Assembly (NCBI RefSeq): GCF_049340185.1
Contig: NZ_JBMPPC010000004.1
Coordinates: 186,001-250,000, forward strand
Source of the DNA: Undibacterium sp049340185
GTDB lineage: Bacteria > Pseudomonadota > Gammaproteobacteria > Burkholderiales > Burkholderiaceae_D
DNA length: 64,000 nt
Direction of reading: 5' to 3'
Shown here: one piece after another, positions 27,165 to 35,586 of the stretch
Position numbering within the stretch: the stretch's first letter is position 1
Layout: each line of letters starts with the position of its first letter
Notes under the pieces: generated by a model
What the model saw: only the letters and a program-made list of their open reading frames with translations
What the model was told of the DNA's origin: nothing
Database searches by the model: none
Position numbers and translations under genes: made by a program

Positions 27165-27267
27165 TATCTTGTTCCTGATTCTTGTGCCCGGCAGCGCGAT
27201 TAATCGCTGTCTTGTTCACATATGGATTACTGTTATTGATTAATTTCTGTACTGCAAACATTACTTT

Positions 27268-28422
27268 TCACGAAAATCGCTGAGCTACTCTGTCCCACAT
27301 AAAATACACCCAGGGCATGGGATCATTCCAGCGCCAATACGCATCGGCGACAGGCAATGAGCACGAGCTCTCATCAACGACTTTTCCACCTTCTTCAAAC
27401 GCCCAGCGATCTGACTGAGGATCACGCCATACCATCGCCTGATCTGGCCGCTTCGCCGCTTGCGATGTCAAACCGTTCTCATACAGATACGCAGCAAGCG
27501 GCACATTGACACCATTGATTGTCGCGACCTCTTCTTGAAAATCTGTACGAGCTACGGTGGGCTCGATCATGTAAAACTGACCGTCACGTTCATCGCGCTT
27601 ATATTCCATACTGCCCATACCGGTGAATCCGACCTGATCGAAAAATACCTTGGTCTTTTGCGTCAGTTCCTGATCGTATTCCCATGCGGATGTACAGCTT
27701 GCAGTGCCACCAATACGGATTGGCCATGAGCGAATTTTTCTGCCAGTGAATGAAGCGACCAGTTCGCCCTGCTTGCCCAGATATTGCAGACAAAAATAGA
27801 TCTCCGAATCCTTCCCCTCAATCCACTCCTGCACCACCATATCGGCAAGTACGGGGTGAATCTCTGCATACATCGTTCGCAATTCTTCAGCAGAAAGTAC
27901 TTTGTAGGCTTTTTTAAACCGCGCACCGTAGGCATAATTTTTTTCACTGGGTTTTAACACGCAAGGGAATTTCAATTGCTCTGCCTGGGTAAGATCATCC
28001 ATACCCTGCAGCCTAATGGTCCTAGGAATAGGCGCATGATTCGCCTCAGCCAACTCTTGAAATCCTTGTTTGTGCATGAGTGCCATCAGGCGTTCATGTT
28101 GCGGCAAACGCAGATGGAAAGCAGCACTCAACTGATCGCGGTATTCGGATATCGTCCTGACCGTTTTTTCCTCGGTGGCGAACAACATCAGCGGTACCGC
28201 GTAGCCCTTGGCGAAGTTCAATAAGTGATCGACTAAGGCCTGCCCCTCCAGTGTCGGTACACGCATTTTTTTACCGTAGCGCGACAGCATTGCCGGAGAC
28301 TTCATATCATTGTCCATAACCACTACAGCGACACCCGCACCGCCCAGGCTGCGCACTATCCCTAATGCATTGACGCCGCCACCGAGAACGACTGCTGGCT
28401 GATCTGATTTGTAGTGTGACAT
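27268..28422 (-). CDS. ATP-grasp carboxylate-amine ligase
   Basis: This 384-residue protein has an N-terminal Rossmann-like preATP-grasp start (AVVLGGGVNALGIVRSLGGAGV). The ATP-grasp region follows: FPCVLKPSEKNYA with the phosphate-binding Lys, MVVQEWIEGKDSEIYF, and the metal-binding FTGMGSMEYKRDERDGQFYMIEPTVAR (E/N ligands). Enzymes of this type join a carboxylate to an amine with ATP, as in D-aspartate ligases. Next to a flippase and deacetylases it could attach an amino acid to a sugar carboxyl group or amino sugar. The substrate is not known. It is 4 bp from the flippase gene, so it is in the same transcript. Confidence 0.85.
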   Translation of the reverse strand: MSHYKSDQPAVVLGGGVNALGIVRSLGGAGVAVVVMDNDMKSPAMLSRYGKKMRVPTLEGQALVDHLLNFAKGYAVPLMLFATEEKTVRTISEYRDQLSAAFHLRLPQHERLMALMHKQGFQELAEANHAPIPRTIRLQGMDDLTQAEQLKFPCVLKPSEKNYAYGARFKKAYKVLSAEELRTMYAEIHPVLADMVVQEWIEGKDSEIYFCLQYLGKQGELVASFTGRKIRSWPIRIGGTASCTSAWEYDQELTQKTKVFFDQVGFTGMGSMEYKRDERDGQFYMIEPTVARTDFQEEVATINGVNVPLAAYLYENGLTSQAAKRPDQAMVWRDPQSDRWAFEEGGKVVDESSCSLPVADAYWRWNDPMPWVYFMWDRVAQRFS

Positions 28423-28426
28423 GATG

Positions 28427-29932
28427 TTATGTAGGTTCTGTATGACGAATAAATGGCCAGCGGTTGAGACGTGTTTCGGATATACCTAGATCAATTAAGG
28501 TCTGACGAATCTGAGCCAGCCCCTTTTTATCTAAATAGACTATCCAGAAAAAGTAACTAATAACGCCGCTGACAATCTCCAGGGCAAGCAAGGCATGCAC
28601 CGAAGGAATAGAAGAGATCGCAAGCTCGCGCACGGCCAGGACAACAGCTCCCATCGCGACGGTGCCTGACAAGACTGGCCATAGAGTGCGATAGTAGATC
28701 AGCATAGGCATGCCAATCACTTGACTGACATCACGCAATAATTTGACCGACAATAAAGGATAGATCAGCACCCAGACGATAGATACGCCTCGCAGACCGT
28801 CTACCATGGCACCAACGACAACCCCGAGTAACATGACGACACTGCACATCGCGGTATAGGCCGACAGTTTTTTTGCATTGCCAGTACTGGTTAGCACTTG
28901 AGACAATAAGGGATCAACCGATTTAATCAGTCCCATCAAGCAGAGTGCGCGAAATGGTATCAGTACGTCAATCCAGTCTGGACCAAGCAACACCATAATC
29001 AATTCATGTCCACATACCAGCATCCCGATCAGTACGGGATAGGTGACATAGGCCACGCCACGCGTGAGTTGCAGCATGACCGACGATAACTCGGCAAGAT
29101 TTTTTTGTAGCTTGGAAAATAAAGGAGAAGCGACATTGATCACTAAGGTCGTGATTTGGGCGCTGGGTAAAGTCGCTAATGAAAATGCCATGTCATATAT
29201 CCCCAGAGATTTCGCTCCAAGCATTTTTCCTACAATGGCCTTATCTGCATTGGTGTAGAGATACCAAAAAATCCGCGTACTCGTCACATGCAATCCATAG
29301 ATCACCAGGTTGCTGGCCTCACGTATGCCATAAGCACCGCGCGGACGCCAAGAAGAGAGCAAAAAGAATCCGGTACTAGTGACGATGCTGGCCGTCACAA
29401 AACCCCAGACCAGAGACCAGACTCCATAACCTAGCAACGCCAGTATCAGACTGACGATACTCTGTATCAGCGTCGCCAGAATATTCACACCGGCAATCGC
29501 TTTAAACTGCATTTCCTTACGCAAGAACGCCATGGGTACCGTACTGAAAGCGCCAAAGATAAAGCCGCTCGCCAGTACCGAAATCATTTTTTTTAATTGG
29601 GGATGTTCATAAAAATCTGCAATCAAACCACTTGATGCTACCGTCAGGCACACCAGCACACTGCTGACCATCAAGGCAATCACAAAACAGCCATTCACCT
29701 CGGTCGTGGTGAGTTCCGTTTTTTGGACAATAGCCGAGCCAATACCGACTTCATTGAAGAAACCGATAAACCCGATGACAATCATCGCAATCGCGATCAG
29801 GCCGTAATCCGCAGGGCTCAAAATACGCGCGAGGATCAGGGTCGTACCAAGCGAAATCACTTTACCCATCGCGCTACCGAGACCGAGATGCCCCATCGCC
29901 CGGATGGTCTTCGAGCGTAATTCATTACTCAT
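28427..29932 (-). CDS. Wzx-like lipopolysaccharide/exopolysaccharide flippase
   Basis: This 501-residue protein with about 12-14 transmembrane helices belongs to the MATE/MOP superfamily: the N-terminal AMGHLGLGSAMGKVISLGTTLILARILSPADYGLIAIA pattern is characteristic. A conserved FNEVGIGSAIVQK loop and VNVASPLFSKLQ follow. It should translocate lipid-linked repeat units across the inner membrane before polymerisation. No other flippase is seen in the window, so it is the likely partner of the priming transferase and glycosyltransferases. It lies in the minus-strand operon behind the deacetylase-glycosyltransferase fusion. Confidence 0.92.
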   Translation of the reverse strand: MSNELRSKTIRAMGHLGLGSAMGKVISLGTTLILARILSPADYGLIAIAMIVIGFIGFFNEVGIGSAIVQKTELTTTEVNGCFVIALMVSSVLVCLTVASSGLIADFYEHPQLKKMISVLASGFIFGAFSTVPMAFLRKEMQFKAIAGVNILATLIQSIVSLILALLGYGVWSLVWGFVTASIVTSTGFFLLSSWRPRGAYGIREASNLVIYGLHVTSTRIFWYLYTNADKAIVGKMLGAKSLGIYDMAFSLATLPSAQITTLVINVASPLFSKLQKNLAELSSVMLQLTRGVAYVTYPVLIGMLVCGHELIMVLLGPDWIDVLIPFRALCLMGLIKSVDPLLSQVLTSTGNAKKLSAYTAMCSVVMLLGVVVGAMVDGLRGVSIVWVLIYPLLSVKLLRDVSQVIGMPMLIYYRTLWPVLSGTVAMGAVVLAVRELAISSIPSVHALLALEIVSGVISYFFWIVYLDKKGLAQIRQTLIDLGISETRLNRWPFIRHTEPT

Positions 29933-29975
29933 GGTGTGCGCTCTTCATGATGATGGTCAGGATGGATTTCATCGC

Positions 29976-32276
29976 TTAATGGTGATGCGACATCATCAAG
30001 ACGGAGTCAGCAGTGCTTTCACTGGCGTCTTCAAATAATTGAGAGAGCTGACGTGCACGGTGTTTACGTGAAGACGCGTAGACAACAGCATCACTGGCAA
30101 CATGAGCCTGCCCTGCATCAATTTTTTCAACGAAACGTAACAAAGCCTCCGTGATCGCATCAGCAGAATTCATCGCCGCCAGATCATGAAATCCGGCGGC
30201 ATTCAAGACACTCGCTGTGTCGCCGGCAAGATCGAGCAAGCCAAAAATCGGTTTTCTGGCACGAAAGTATTCATAAATTTTTGCAGGAATCTGGCGATTA
30301 AAAGGTGTTCCCTGGAACAGCAATAAACCGTCGACTTCCAGCATTTCCGCCAATGCTTCGCGATAGGGAACCGGATTGGCGACACGCACCATGCCAGTCA
30401 GATCATGCTGCTGTATCATCGCTTCGAAGTGTGCATCATCACCAGGTGCGCGCAGAATCACTTCAAAATTGTGTTGGTTCAGCAAACCCTTGGCCTTCAG
30501 ATTTGCAATTGCCGCAAAAAAAGCGCTTGGATCCCGTCCCTCTGTGTACAGCACTCCGCTATGTAGAAGCGTGATTTTTGACCGTTCTACGTTTGCAGGC
30601 TGGTGTTTTGCGGCAGCTTCTGCTGCAGCAAAACCATCTTCGTCATAGCCATTCTCGATGACCATGAATTTTTCTTGCGGGACGTCGGGAAACCGTTTTT
30701 TATACGAGTTCGATGCACTTTGCGTGGTAAACATCACCCTGGTGCAGTGCTGCATCGTCTGGCGCTCTATCCAAGCGTAAATTTTTCTTTGTAATTTACT
30801 CTTGGGATATTCGGATTGCAGCATGGGATCGCGGAAGTCGGCCACCCAAGGCAAACCTGTCAGGCGCTGCAAACACAGGCCAATCAGATGCGCAGTTGAA
30901 ATAGGAAAGGTCGACCAGATCACTTTAGGCTGGTAGCGGCGGATCAGATACAAGCCGACAGGCACCGCCGAAAACAACCAGGAAATCCAGCGATCAGGCA
31001 AAGCGATCATTTCAGGATAGCGTCCTGCAATACCGAGATGACGTTTGGCATCGAGAGCATACGAACGTTTGATGATGGTAGTCGGCGGCAATTGATTCAG
31101 CTGCGAAGAATTTTTTTGCTCATACGCCATAGGATGCGCCGATAACACCATCGGCTCCCATCCGCATTCTGGCAAATTTCTCGTAAAACTCAAGGTACGT
31201 TGTATGCCGCTACTCGCCGATTGCGGTGGAAAATGGAAGGCAATCAGCAAGGCACGTTTTTTTATATCGTGAATATTCCGGTCACCGTAAGAACCAAGAC
31301 CAGCAAGCCAGCGCAGCAAGCGCAACTGGAACAGGAACGGCGTCACATCCCATGGACGACTGCGTGGAATTTGATAGAAATCATCATTCTTCGATGCCGC
31401 TCCAATTGCGGTCGTGAATGCGGCGACGTAGCCAGCATCCTTCGCCATCGCCAGATGTCGTGCATCAAAATCTTTACCCACTTTGCCATTCGGATAAGCG
31501 AATAAACGCAAGGGCTTGCCGATGATTTCTTCCAGCACTTTTTTGCTGCCAACAATTTCATGGCGGGCGACATCATCGTCGAGTTTGGTCAGGATAGGAT
31601 GAGTAATCGTATGACCGCCGATCTCAATACCAGCCTTGGTGAGATTGACCAGCATGTCACGCGTCAGCATCAAGCCAGCGCTGGATTTGTCACCTGTGAG
31701 TTTTTCCAGTTTCAGGATGACGTTTAAACGATCATCCGACGACAGGTATTTTGAACCGTCGTTAATTTTTTTGATCAGCTGACGACGGTCAGCCAGGCTA
31801 TGCAATGTATGGACGCCCATACCGATTTCCTGCAGATCGAGCGCGCCATCGGGTACACGACGGATCGCTTCGATGATCCTGTCATTCCACATATTGCCTT
31901 CGCCAAGATAGGCTGTGGTGACAAATACGGTGGCGGGCAAATTGAATTCTTTTAAGATGGGCAAAGCCAGATCATGTGTAGACCGGTAACCATCATCAAA
32001 GCTAATGCAAACGGCGCGTGGCGGCAGGCGATCTTCTTTCATGGCAAGGACTGCCTCGTGCAGCGGCAGCACATTGAAGTGCTCTGCCAGAACTTTCATC
32101 TGCCAATAAAAAGTAGCGACATCCGGCTCGTTGTCCAGCAAAGGATCGGCATGTTCGAGAATCCGGTGATACGTAATGATGCAGACGCGCTTTTGTTTGC
32201 TCAGACGCGCAATACTGTTGCCCATGATGCGGATAAACGCAGAGGTCAGGAGGCCGTTCTTTGTATGCACAGTCAT
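29976..32276 (-). CDS. Polysaccharide deacetylase-glycosyltransferase fusion
   Basis: This 766-residue two-domain protein carries a NodB-type deacetylase at about 31-320: VCIITYHRIL, SFDDGYRS (92-99), HTITH (222-226) and AYPNG (about 260-264). Residues about 341-766 form a GT4-like glycosyltransferase: KKRALLIAFHFPPQSASSGIQRT, VIWSTFPISTAHLIG, VADFRDPM, FMVIENGYDEDGF, KITLLHSGVLYTEGRDP and IPAKIYEYFRARKPIFGL. The ORF is continuous with no frameshift across the junction. No signal peptide or membrane helix is obvious, so both activities should face the cytoplasm, coupling deacetylation of a donor or lipid-linked sugar to its transfer. The start is ATG; the ribosome-binding site is weak. Confidence 0.88.
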   Translation of the reverse strand: MTVHTKNGLLTSAFIRIMGNSIARLSKQKRVCIITYHRILEHADPLLDNEPDVATFYWQMKVLAEHFNVLPLHEAVLAMKEDRLPPRAVCISFDDGYRSTHDLALPILKEFNLPATVFVTTAYLGEGNMWNDRIIEAIRRVPDGALDLQEIGMGVHTLHSLADRRQLIKKINDGSKYLSSDDRLNVILKLEKLTGDKSSAGLMLTRDMLVNLTKAGIEIGGHTITHPILTKLDDDVARHEIVGSKKVLEEIIGKPLRLFAYPNGKVGKDFDARHLAMAKDAGYVAAFTTAIGAASKNDDFYQIPRSRPWDVTPFLFQLRLLRWLAGLGSYGDRNIHDIKKRALLIAFHFPPQSASSGIQRTLSFTRNLPECGWEPMVLSAHPMAYEQKNSSQLNQLPPTTIIKRSYALDAKRHLGIAGRYPEMIALPDRWISWLFSAVPVGLYLIRRYQPKVIWSTFPISTAHLIGLCLQRLTGLPWVADFRDPMLQSEYPKSKLQRKIYAWIERQTMQHCTRVMFTTQSASNSYKKRFPDVPQEKFMVIENGYDEDGFAAAEAAAKHQPANVERSKITLLHSGVLYTEGRDPSAFFAAIANLKAKGLLNQHNFEVILRAPGDDAHFEAMIQQHDLTGMVRVANPVPYREALAEMLEVDGLLLFQGTPFNRQIPAKIYEYFRARKPIFGLLDLAGDTASVLNAAGFHDLAAMNSADAITEALLRFVEKIDAGQAHVASDAVVYASSRKHRARQLSQLFEDASESTADSVLMMSHHH

Positions 32277-32410
32277 GTATTGCAGCCCCGCTAGTCAAGC
32301 ATGGAAGTAGGTTGGCGAAAAGTGATGCGATTCACACCTTTAGCAAGCAATTTATTTGCAAAATGATATGAAACCGCAATGTTACAATAAATGCACGAAA
32401 ATTCATATGC

Positions 32411-33781
32411 TCACGATGCAACGGACACGGCAATTGGCGGTATTTCTGCTGTCTGTGCAGCGTCCTGCTCACGCTGCTGGTCGGCCTTGATGATGTCTGG
32501 CAAGATTTTATGTTCAAGCACAATCACAATCGCAAAAAGCGCATAAATCATGTCGAAATAGGCAAAGCTCAACGCGGCGCCACCGATGGCATACGCAAAT
32601 ATCGACAGCCGTAACATCGTCGCCAGACTGAATAACCATTCCGGCCCGTTGGCTGCACGCGTCTTTTTGGCGACGCGGCCCGCATTCAGGAAAGACAGGC
32701 CAAGAATAGAAACAAAAATAATCAGTCCGCCAAAACCGTGATCGCCGAGCACCTGAAAATAGATACTGTGAGCAGCCCGCGACAGGAACGGGTTTGGTAC
32801 CGCAGAACCTGTGTAGAAGAACGAATACAGATCAAAATCCTGAGACAAGGCATACCAGATCTGACCATTCTCCAGGGCTTTGAAACCACCGCCAAACAAC
32901 GGATTTTTGGCAGCCAGAATGAACGATAATTTCCATGCAATTACCCGCCCCATGAACGAACCGTCCTGACTGGCATTGCTGATCGTATCCATGCGCGAAA
33001 ACCACTCTGCCGGAATCAAGCCTATCATCGCACTGCCGATACAAACGAACAGGAAAGCGAATAGCAGCTTTCTTTTACTCTTGATGAACAGGTAGCCGCC
33101 AACTGATGCCAGAGCAATCATGCCGCCGCGTGAACTGGTACCGATAATCGCTGTGACCACCAGTACAATCAATCCCAGCAAACCGAATTTGAGCACCCAG
33201 GATTTTTTCCCATACTCACCCAATAAATAAAAACAGATAGGCAATAACATCGCCATCGCCAGTGACAGTTCATTGCGATCCCCCAGGACGTGACCTGCCA
33301 TCCCTTCGATGTTATGTGCACCACCGCTGGCGACATATTTCAAGCCTTCGACACCGGCATAAAAACCGACGGAAAAAATCATGCACCATAGGAAAAAATC
33401 AATATGCAATTTCTTTTCCATGATGAGGAGTACGAATAGAAAAAGTGCCAGAACCTTGGCGAGTCGCCCCCAAAAATCCCAGGTCACCTCGGCAATACCG
33501 ACACAAAAAATACTGCTCAGCGTCGTCCAGATAAAAAATAACAGTACCAGGCCGGCAACGCCGGTAAGTTTGACTTTGGGTTTGTTTTTTGAAAGGAAAA
33601 AAACACCGATCGTGAGCGCCGCAAACAATAAGTTGTAGCGGATCGTAGTGGCCATGCCATAGACCCAGCCATTCGGATTGAATAAGGCAGTCCAGATCCA
33701 CAAACCAAGGCCGATAAACGGACGCCTGAAGATGGAGTACACCAGGAGCGGCAAGATCGCCAATAAAAAAATATCACGCAT
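32411..33781 (-). CDS. O-antigen-ligase/Wzy-like protein, exosortase A-associated
   Basis: This 456-residue membrane protein has about 10-12 transmembrane helices and a Wzy_C-type central periplasmic loop (GTSSRGGMIAL and AHSIYFQVLGDHGFGGL around 325-350). It corresponds to the putative O-glycosylation ligase/polymerase encoded in XrtA loci (TIGR03097-like). Depending on acceptor it would polymerise repeat units or attach glycan to secreted PEP-CTERM proteins. It follows a small membrane ORF by 8 bp. The C-terminal 40 residues are charged and low in complexity. Confidence 0.9.
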   Translation of the reverse strand: MRDIFLLAILPLLVYSIFRRPFIGLGLWIWTALFNPNGWVYGMATTIRYNLLFAALTIGVFFLSKNKPKVKLTGVAGLVLLFFIWTTLSSIFCVGIAEVTWDFWGRLAKVLALFLFVLLIMEKKLHIDFFLWCMIFSVGFYAGVEGLKYVASGGAHNIEGMAGHVLGDRNELSLAMAMLLPICFYLLGEYGKKSWVLKFGLLGLIVLVVTAIIGTSSRGGMIALASVGGYLFIKSKRKLLFAFLFVCIGSAMIGLIPAEWFSRMDTISNASQDGSFMGRVIAWKLSFILAAKNPLFGGGFKALENGQIWYALSQDFDLYSFFYTGSAVPNPFLSRAAHSIYFQVLGDHGFGGLIIFVSILGLSFLNAGRVAKKTRAANGPEWLFSLATMLRLSIFAYAIGGAALSFAYFDMIYALFAIVIVLEHKILPDIIKADQQREQDAAQTAEIPPIAVSVAS

Positions 33782-33789
33782 GCAGCTCT

Positions 33790-33972
33790 CTATTCAACGC
33801 TATGTTCTGCTTGATGTTGTACCTGATGTTGCACCTGATATTCCTCCTTACGCAAGACCCGGGCTTTGGCTTGTTCTGCCTGCGCCTCTTGCTCAGCGTT
33901 ATCCTGACGAATCGCCCAGAAACACAAATACACCAGGGCTAACAGGTTGATACTCCACAGGGCGCTTTCCAC
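33790..33972 (-). CDS. Small single-span membrane protein
   Basis: This 60-codon frame starts at GTG with a GAGGATATT ribosome-binding site. It has one hydrophobic helix (about 6-20, WSINLLALVYLCFWA) followed by a charged Gln/Glu/Ala-rich coiled-coil-like tail ending in Q/H repeats. It lies 8 bp before the ligase gene in the same orientation, which suggests translational coupling. I do not recognise a family. It may be an accessory subunit of the ligase, but that is inference from position. Confidence 0.6.
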   Translation of the reverse strand: MESALWSINLLALVYLCFWAIRQDNAEQEAQAEQAKARVLRKEEYQVQHQVQHQAEHSVE

Positions 33973-34159
33973 AATATATCCTCACTCAGATGGCCTGTAA
34001 TCGTCAGTTCACTATCAGGCAGGGTGGGAAGCAATGATCAGACAACACATATACTCCCCCTTATTTTTTATAAATTATGCCAATGCCGCACTGTTTATGC
34101 AGGCATTGAAAATATACTCAGTCCAGTATATTCAATATCAGTCATTCGACTGACAGCAA

Positions 34160-35347
34160 TTACGACGGCTTCTGACGCTTGTTGTTCAGAATTTTCTCAA
34201 ACAGCGCGAGCTGTCCTTGCGTGGTCGCATCCCAACTGAACTGTTCCGCATAATGACGCGTCGCCGACCTCTCGGGATAATGCTCCTGTAGGTGCCGCAC
34301 CGCCTGCACCAGGCTGGCAGGCGTCCGTTCCGCCATCAGCACACCGGCATCCGGCGACGCCACGACCTCCGGCGTACCCCATACGGTACTGGCTACGACA
34401 GGCGTACCGCATGCCATGGATTCCAGCAAAACATTCGCCCAACCCTCGCGCTCAGAAGCGAGAATCATAGCATCGGCAGCACCGTAATACGTTCTTAATT
34501 CATCTTGCCGCAGAGCACCTAAAAAATTAACGCGATCGCTGACCCTGAGCTCTTTCGCCAGGTTCTCTAACGACTGTTTTAAGATGCCACTCCCGGCAAT
34601 CAGCAATCTCATTTCCGGTAACAAGGGCAAGGACCGGATAATCAGCTCATGTCCCTTGACCGGCACCAGATGGCCGACCGTGAGCAGGGTGAAGGTACTT
34701 AAACCCAGCTCCTTGCGAGCACTCTCTCTGTCAACCGGACGAAACAATTGCAAATCAACGCCGTTGCGCAGAGAAACAATGTGATCCTGATTCACCCCCA
34801 AGCGCACCAGCTCATCTTTCAAGGCGTTGCAGACAGTGATCACACCGCTGGCATTGGCGGCAGCCTCAAGGATTAATTTCCTGGGACGAGGATACGAGGG
34901 CAACAAGGTAATGTCCGAACCCCGAGCCGTAATCACGACCGGTTTATTGAAATATTTTCCCAATTTGGTCGCGGCAACACCATCGGGATAAAAATAATGC
35001 GCATCGATCAGATCAAAGTCATATCCCTCGTCCATCATGCGGCCGATGCAAGGCCTGGCAGCCATTGCCAGCATATGCGGCGCGATATGCATACCGACTT
35101 TGGGTGGCAAGAAATAACGCGGATGGTCAACCTGGATGTCAAAGCGCACCTCATGCTCAGGTACTTTGGCAAAACTCGCATACTGACCAAACACAGGATG
35201 GGTAGCAGGAAACCACGGTACCGGCGCGACCACCCGCGATGTCACCTGACCGCTCGCTAACAAATGACGCAAACGTGTCTCGACGAAAATACCGTGGCCT
35301 GGTCGCTGTGCGTTCGGAAATAGGGTGCTAAAAGTTAATAGCCGCAT
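34160..35347 (-). CDS. Family 4 glycosyltransferase
   Basis: This 395-residue GT-B enzyme has the N-terminus MRLLTFSTLFPNAQRPGHGIFVETR, typical of exopolysaccharide GT4 proteins. HYFYPDGVAATKLGK, VVITARGSDITLLP and VSLRNGVDLQLFRP follow. The donor-site motifs are LTVGHLVPVKGHELI, LLIAGSGILKQSLE and SEREGWANVLLESMACGTPVVAS (E7E-type glutamates). It is cytoplasmic. It probably adds one of the sugars of the repeat unit. The small membrane protein gene lies 187 bp downstream. Confidence 0.92.
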   Translation of the reverse strand: MRLLTFSTLFPNAQRPGHGIFVETRLRHLLASGQVTSRVVAPVPWFPATHPVFGQYASFAKVPEHEVRFDIQVDHPRYFLPPKVGMHIAPHMLAMAARPCIGRMMDEGYDFDLIDAHYFYPDGVAATKLGKYFNKPVVITARGSDITLLPSYPRPRKLILEAAANASGVITVCNALKDELVRLGVNQDHIVSLRNGVDLQLFRPVDRESARKELGLSTFTLLTVGHLVPVKGHELIIRSLPLLPEMRLLIAGSGILKQSLENLAKELRVSDRVNFLGALRQDELRTYYGAADAMILASEREGWANVLLESMACGTPVVASTVWGTPEVVASPDAGVLMAERTPASLVQAVRHLQEHYPERSATRHYAEQFSWDATTQGQLALFEKILNNKRQKPS

Positions 35348-35536
35348 CGGTTTTGCATTGTTTTTAGTTTTGCCAAGGTCGTGCCAGCTGACTTTTAGTC
35401 CATGATTGACGCCTGTACCGAACTCGGCGCTAAATTAACTCGAAATGGACGTTTAAGGATGACCGCTTAATTTAATATCAAATTATAAACAAATTTGATC
35501 TGGCATGGTGAGTTTATGAGTATCAGGAAGTACAAA

Positions 35537-35570
35537 TAAAAAAGCATGAAACCCCGTCAGGATTTCATGC
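35537..35570 (-). terminator. Terminator of the large lipoprotein gene
   Basis: An 8-bp stem (GCATGAAA, 35544-35551, with TTTCATGC, 35563-35570) lies 17 bp past the minus-strand stop. Reading the minus strand it is followed by a T run (A run at 35538-35543), as expected for a Rho-independent terminator. Confidence 0.75.
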
Positions 35571-35586
35571 CTGTCGCTGCCTGGAA

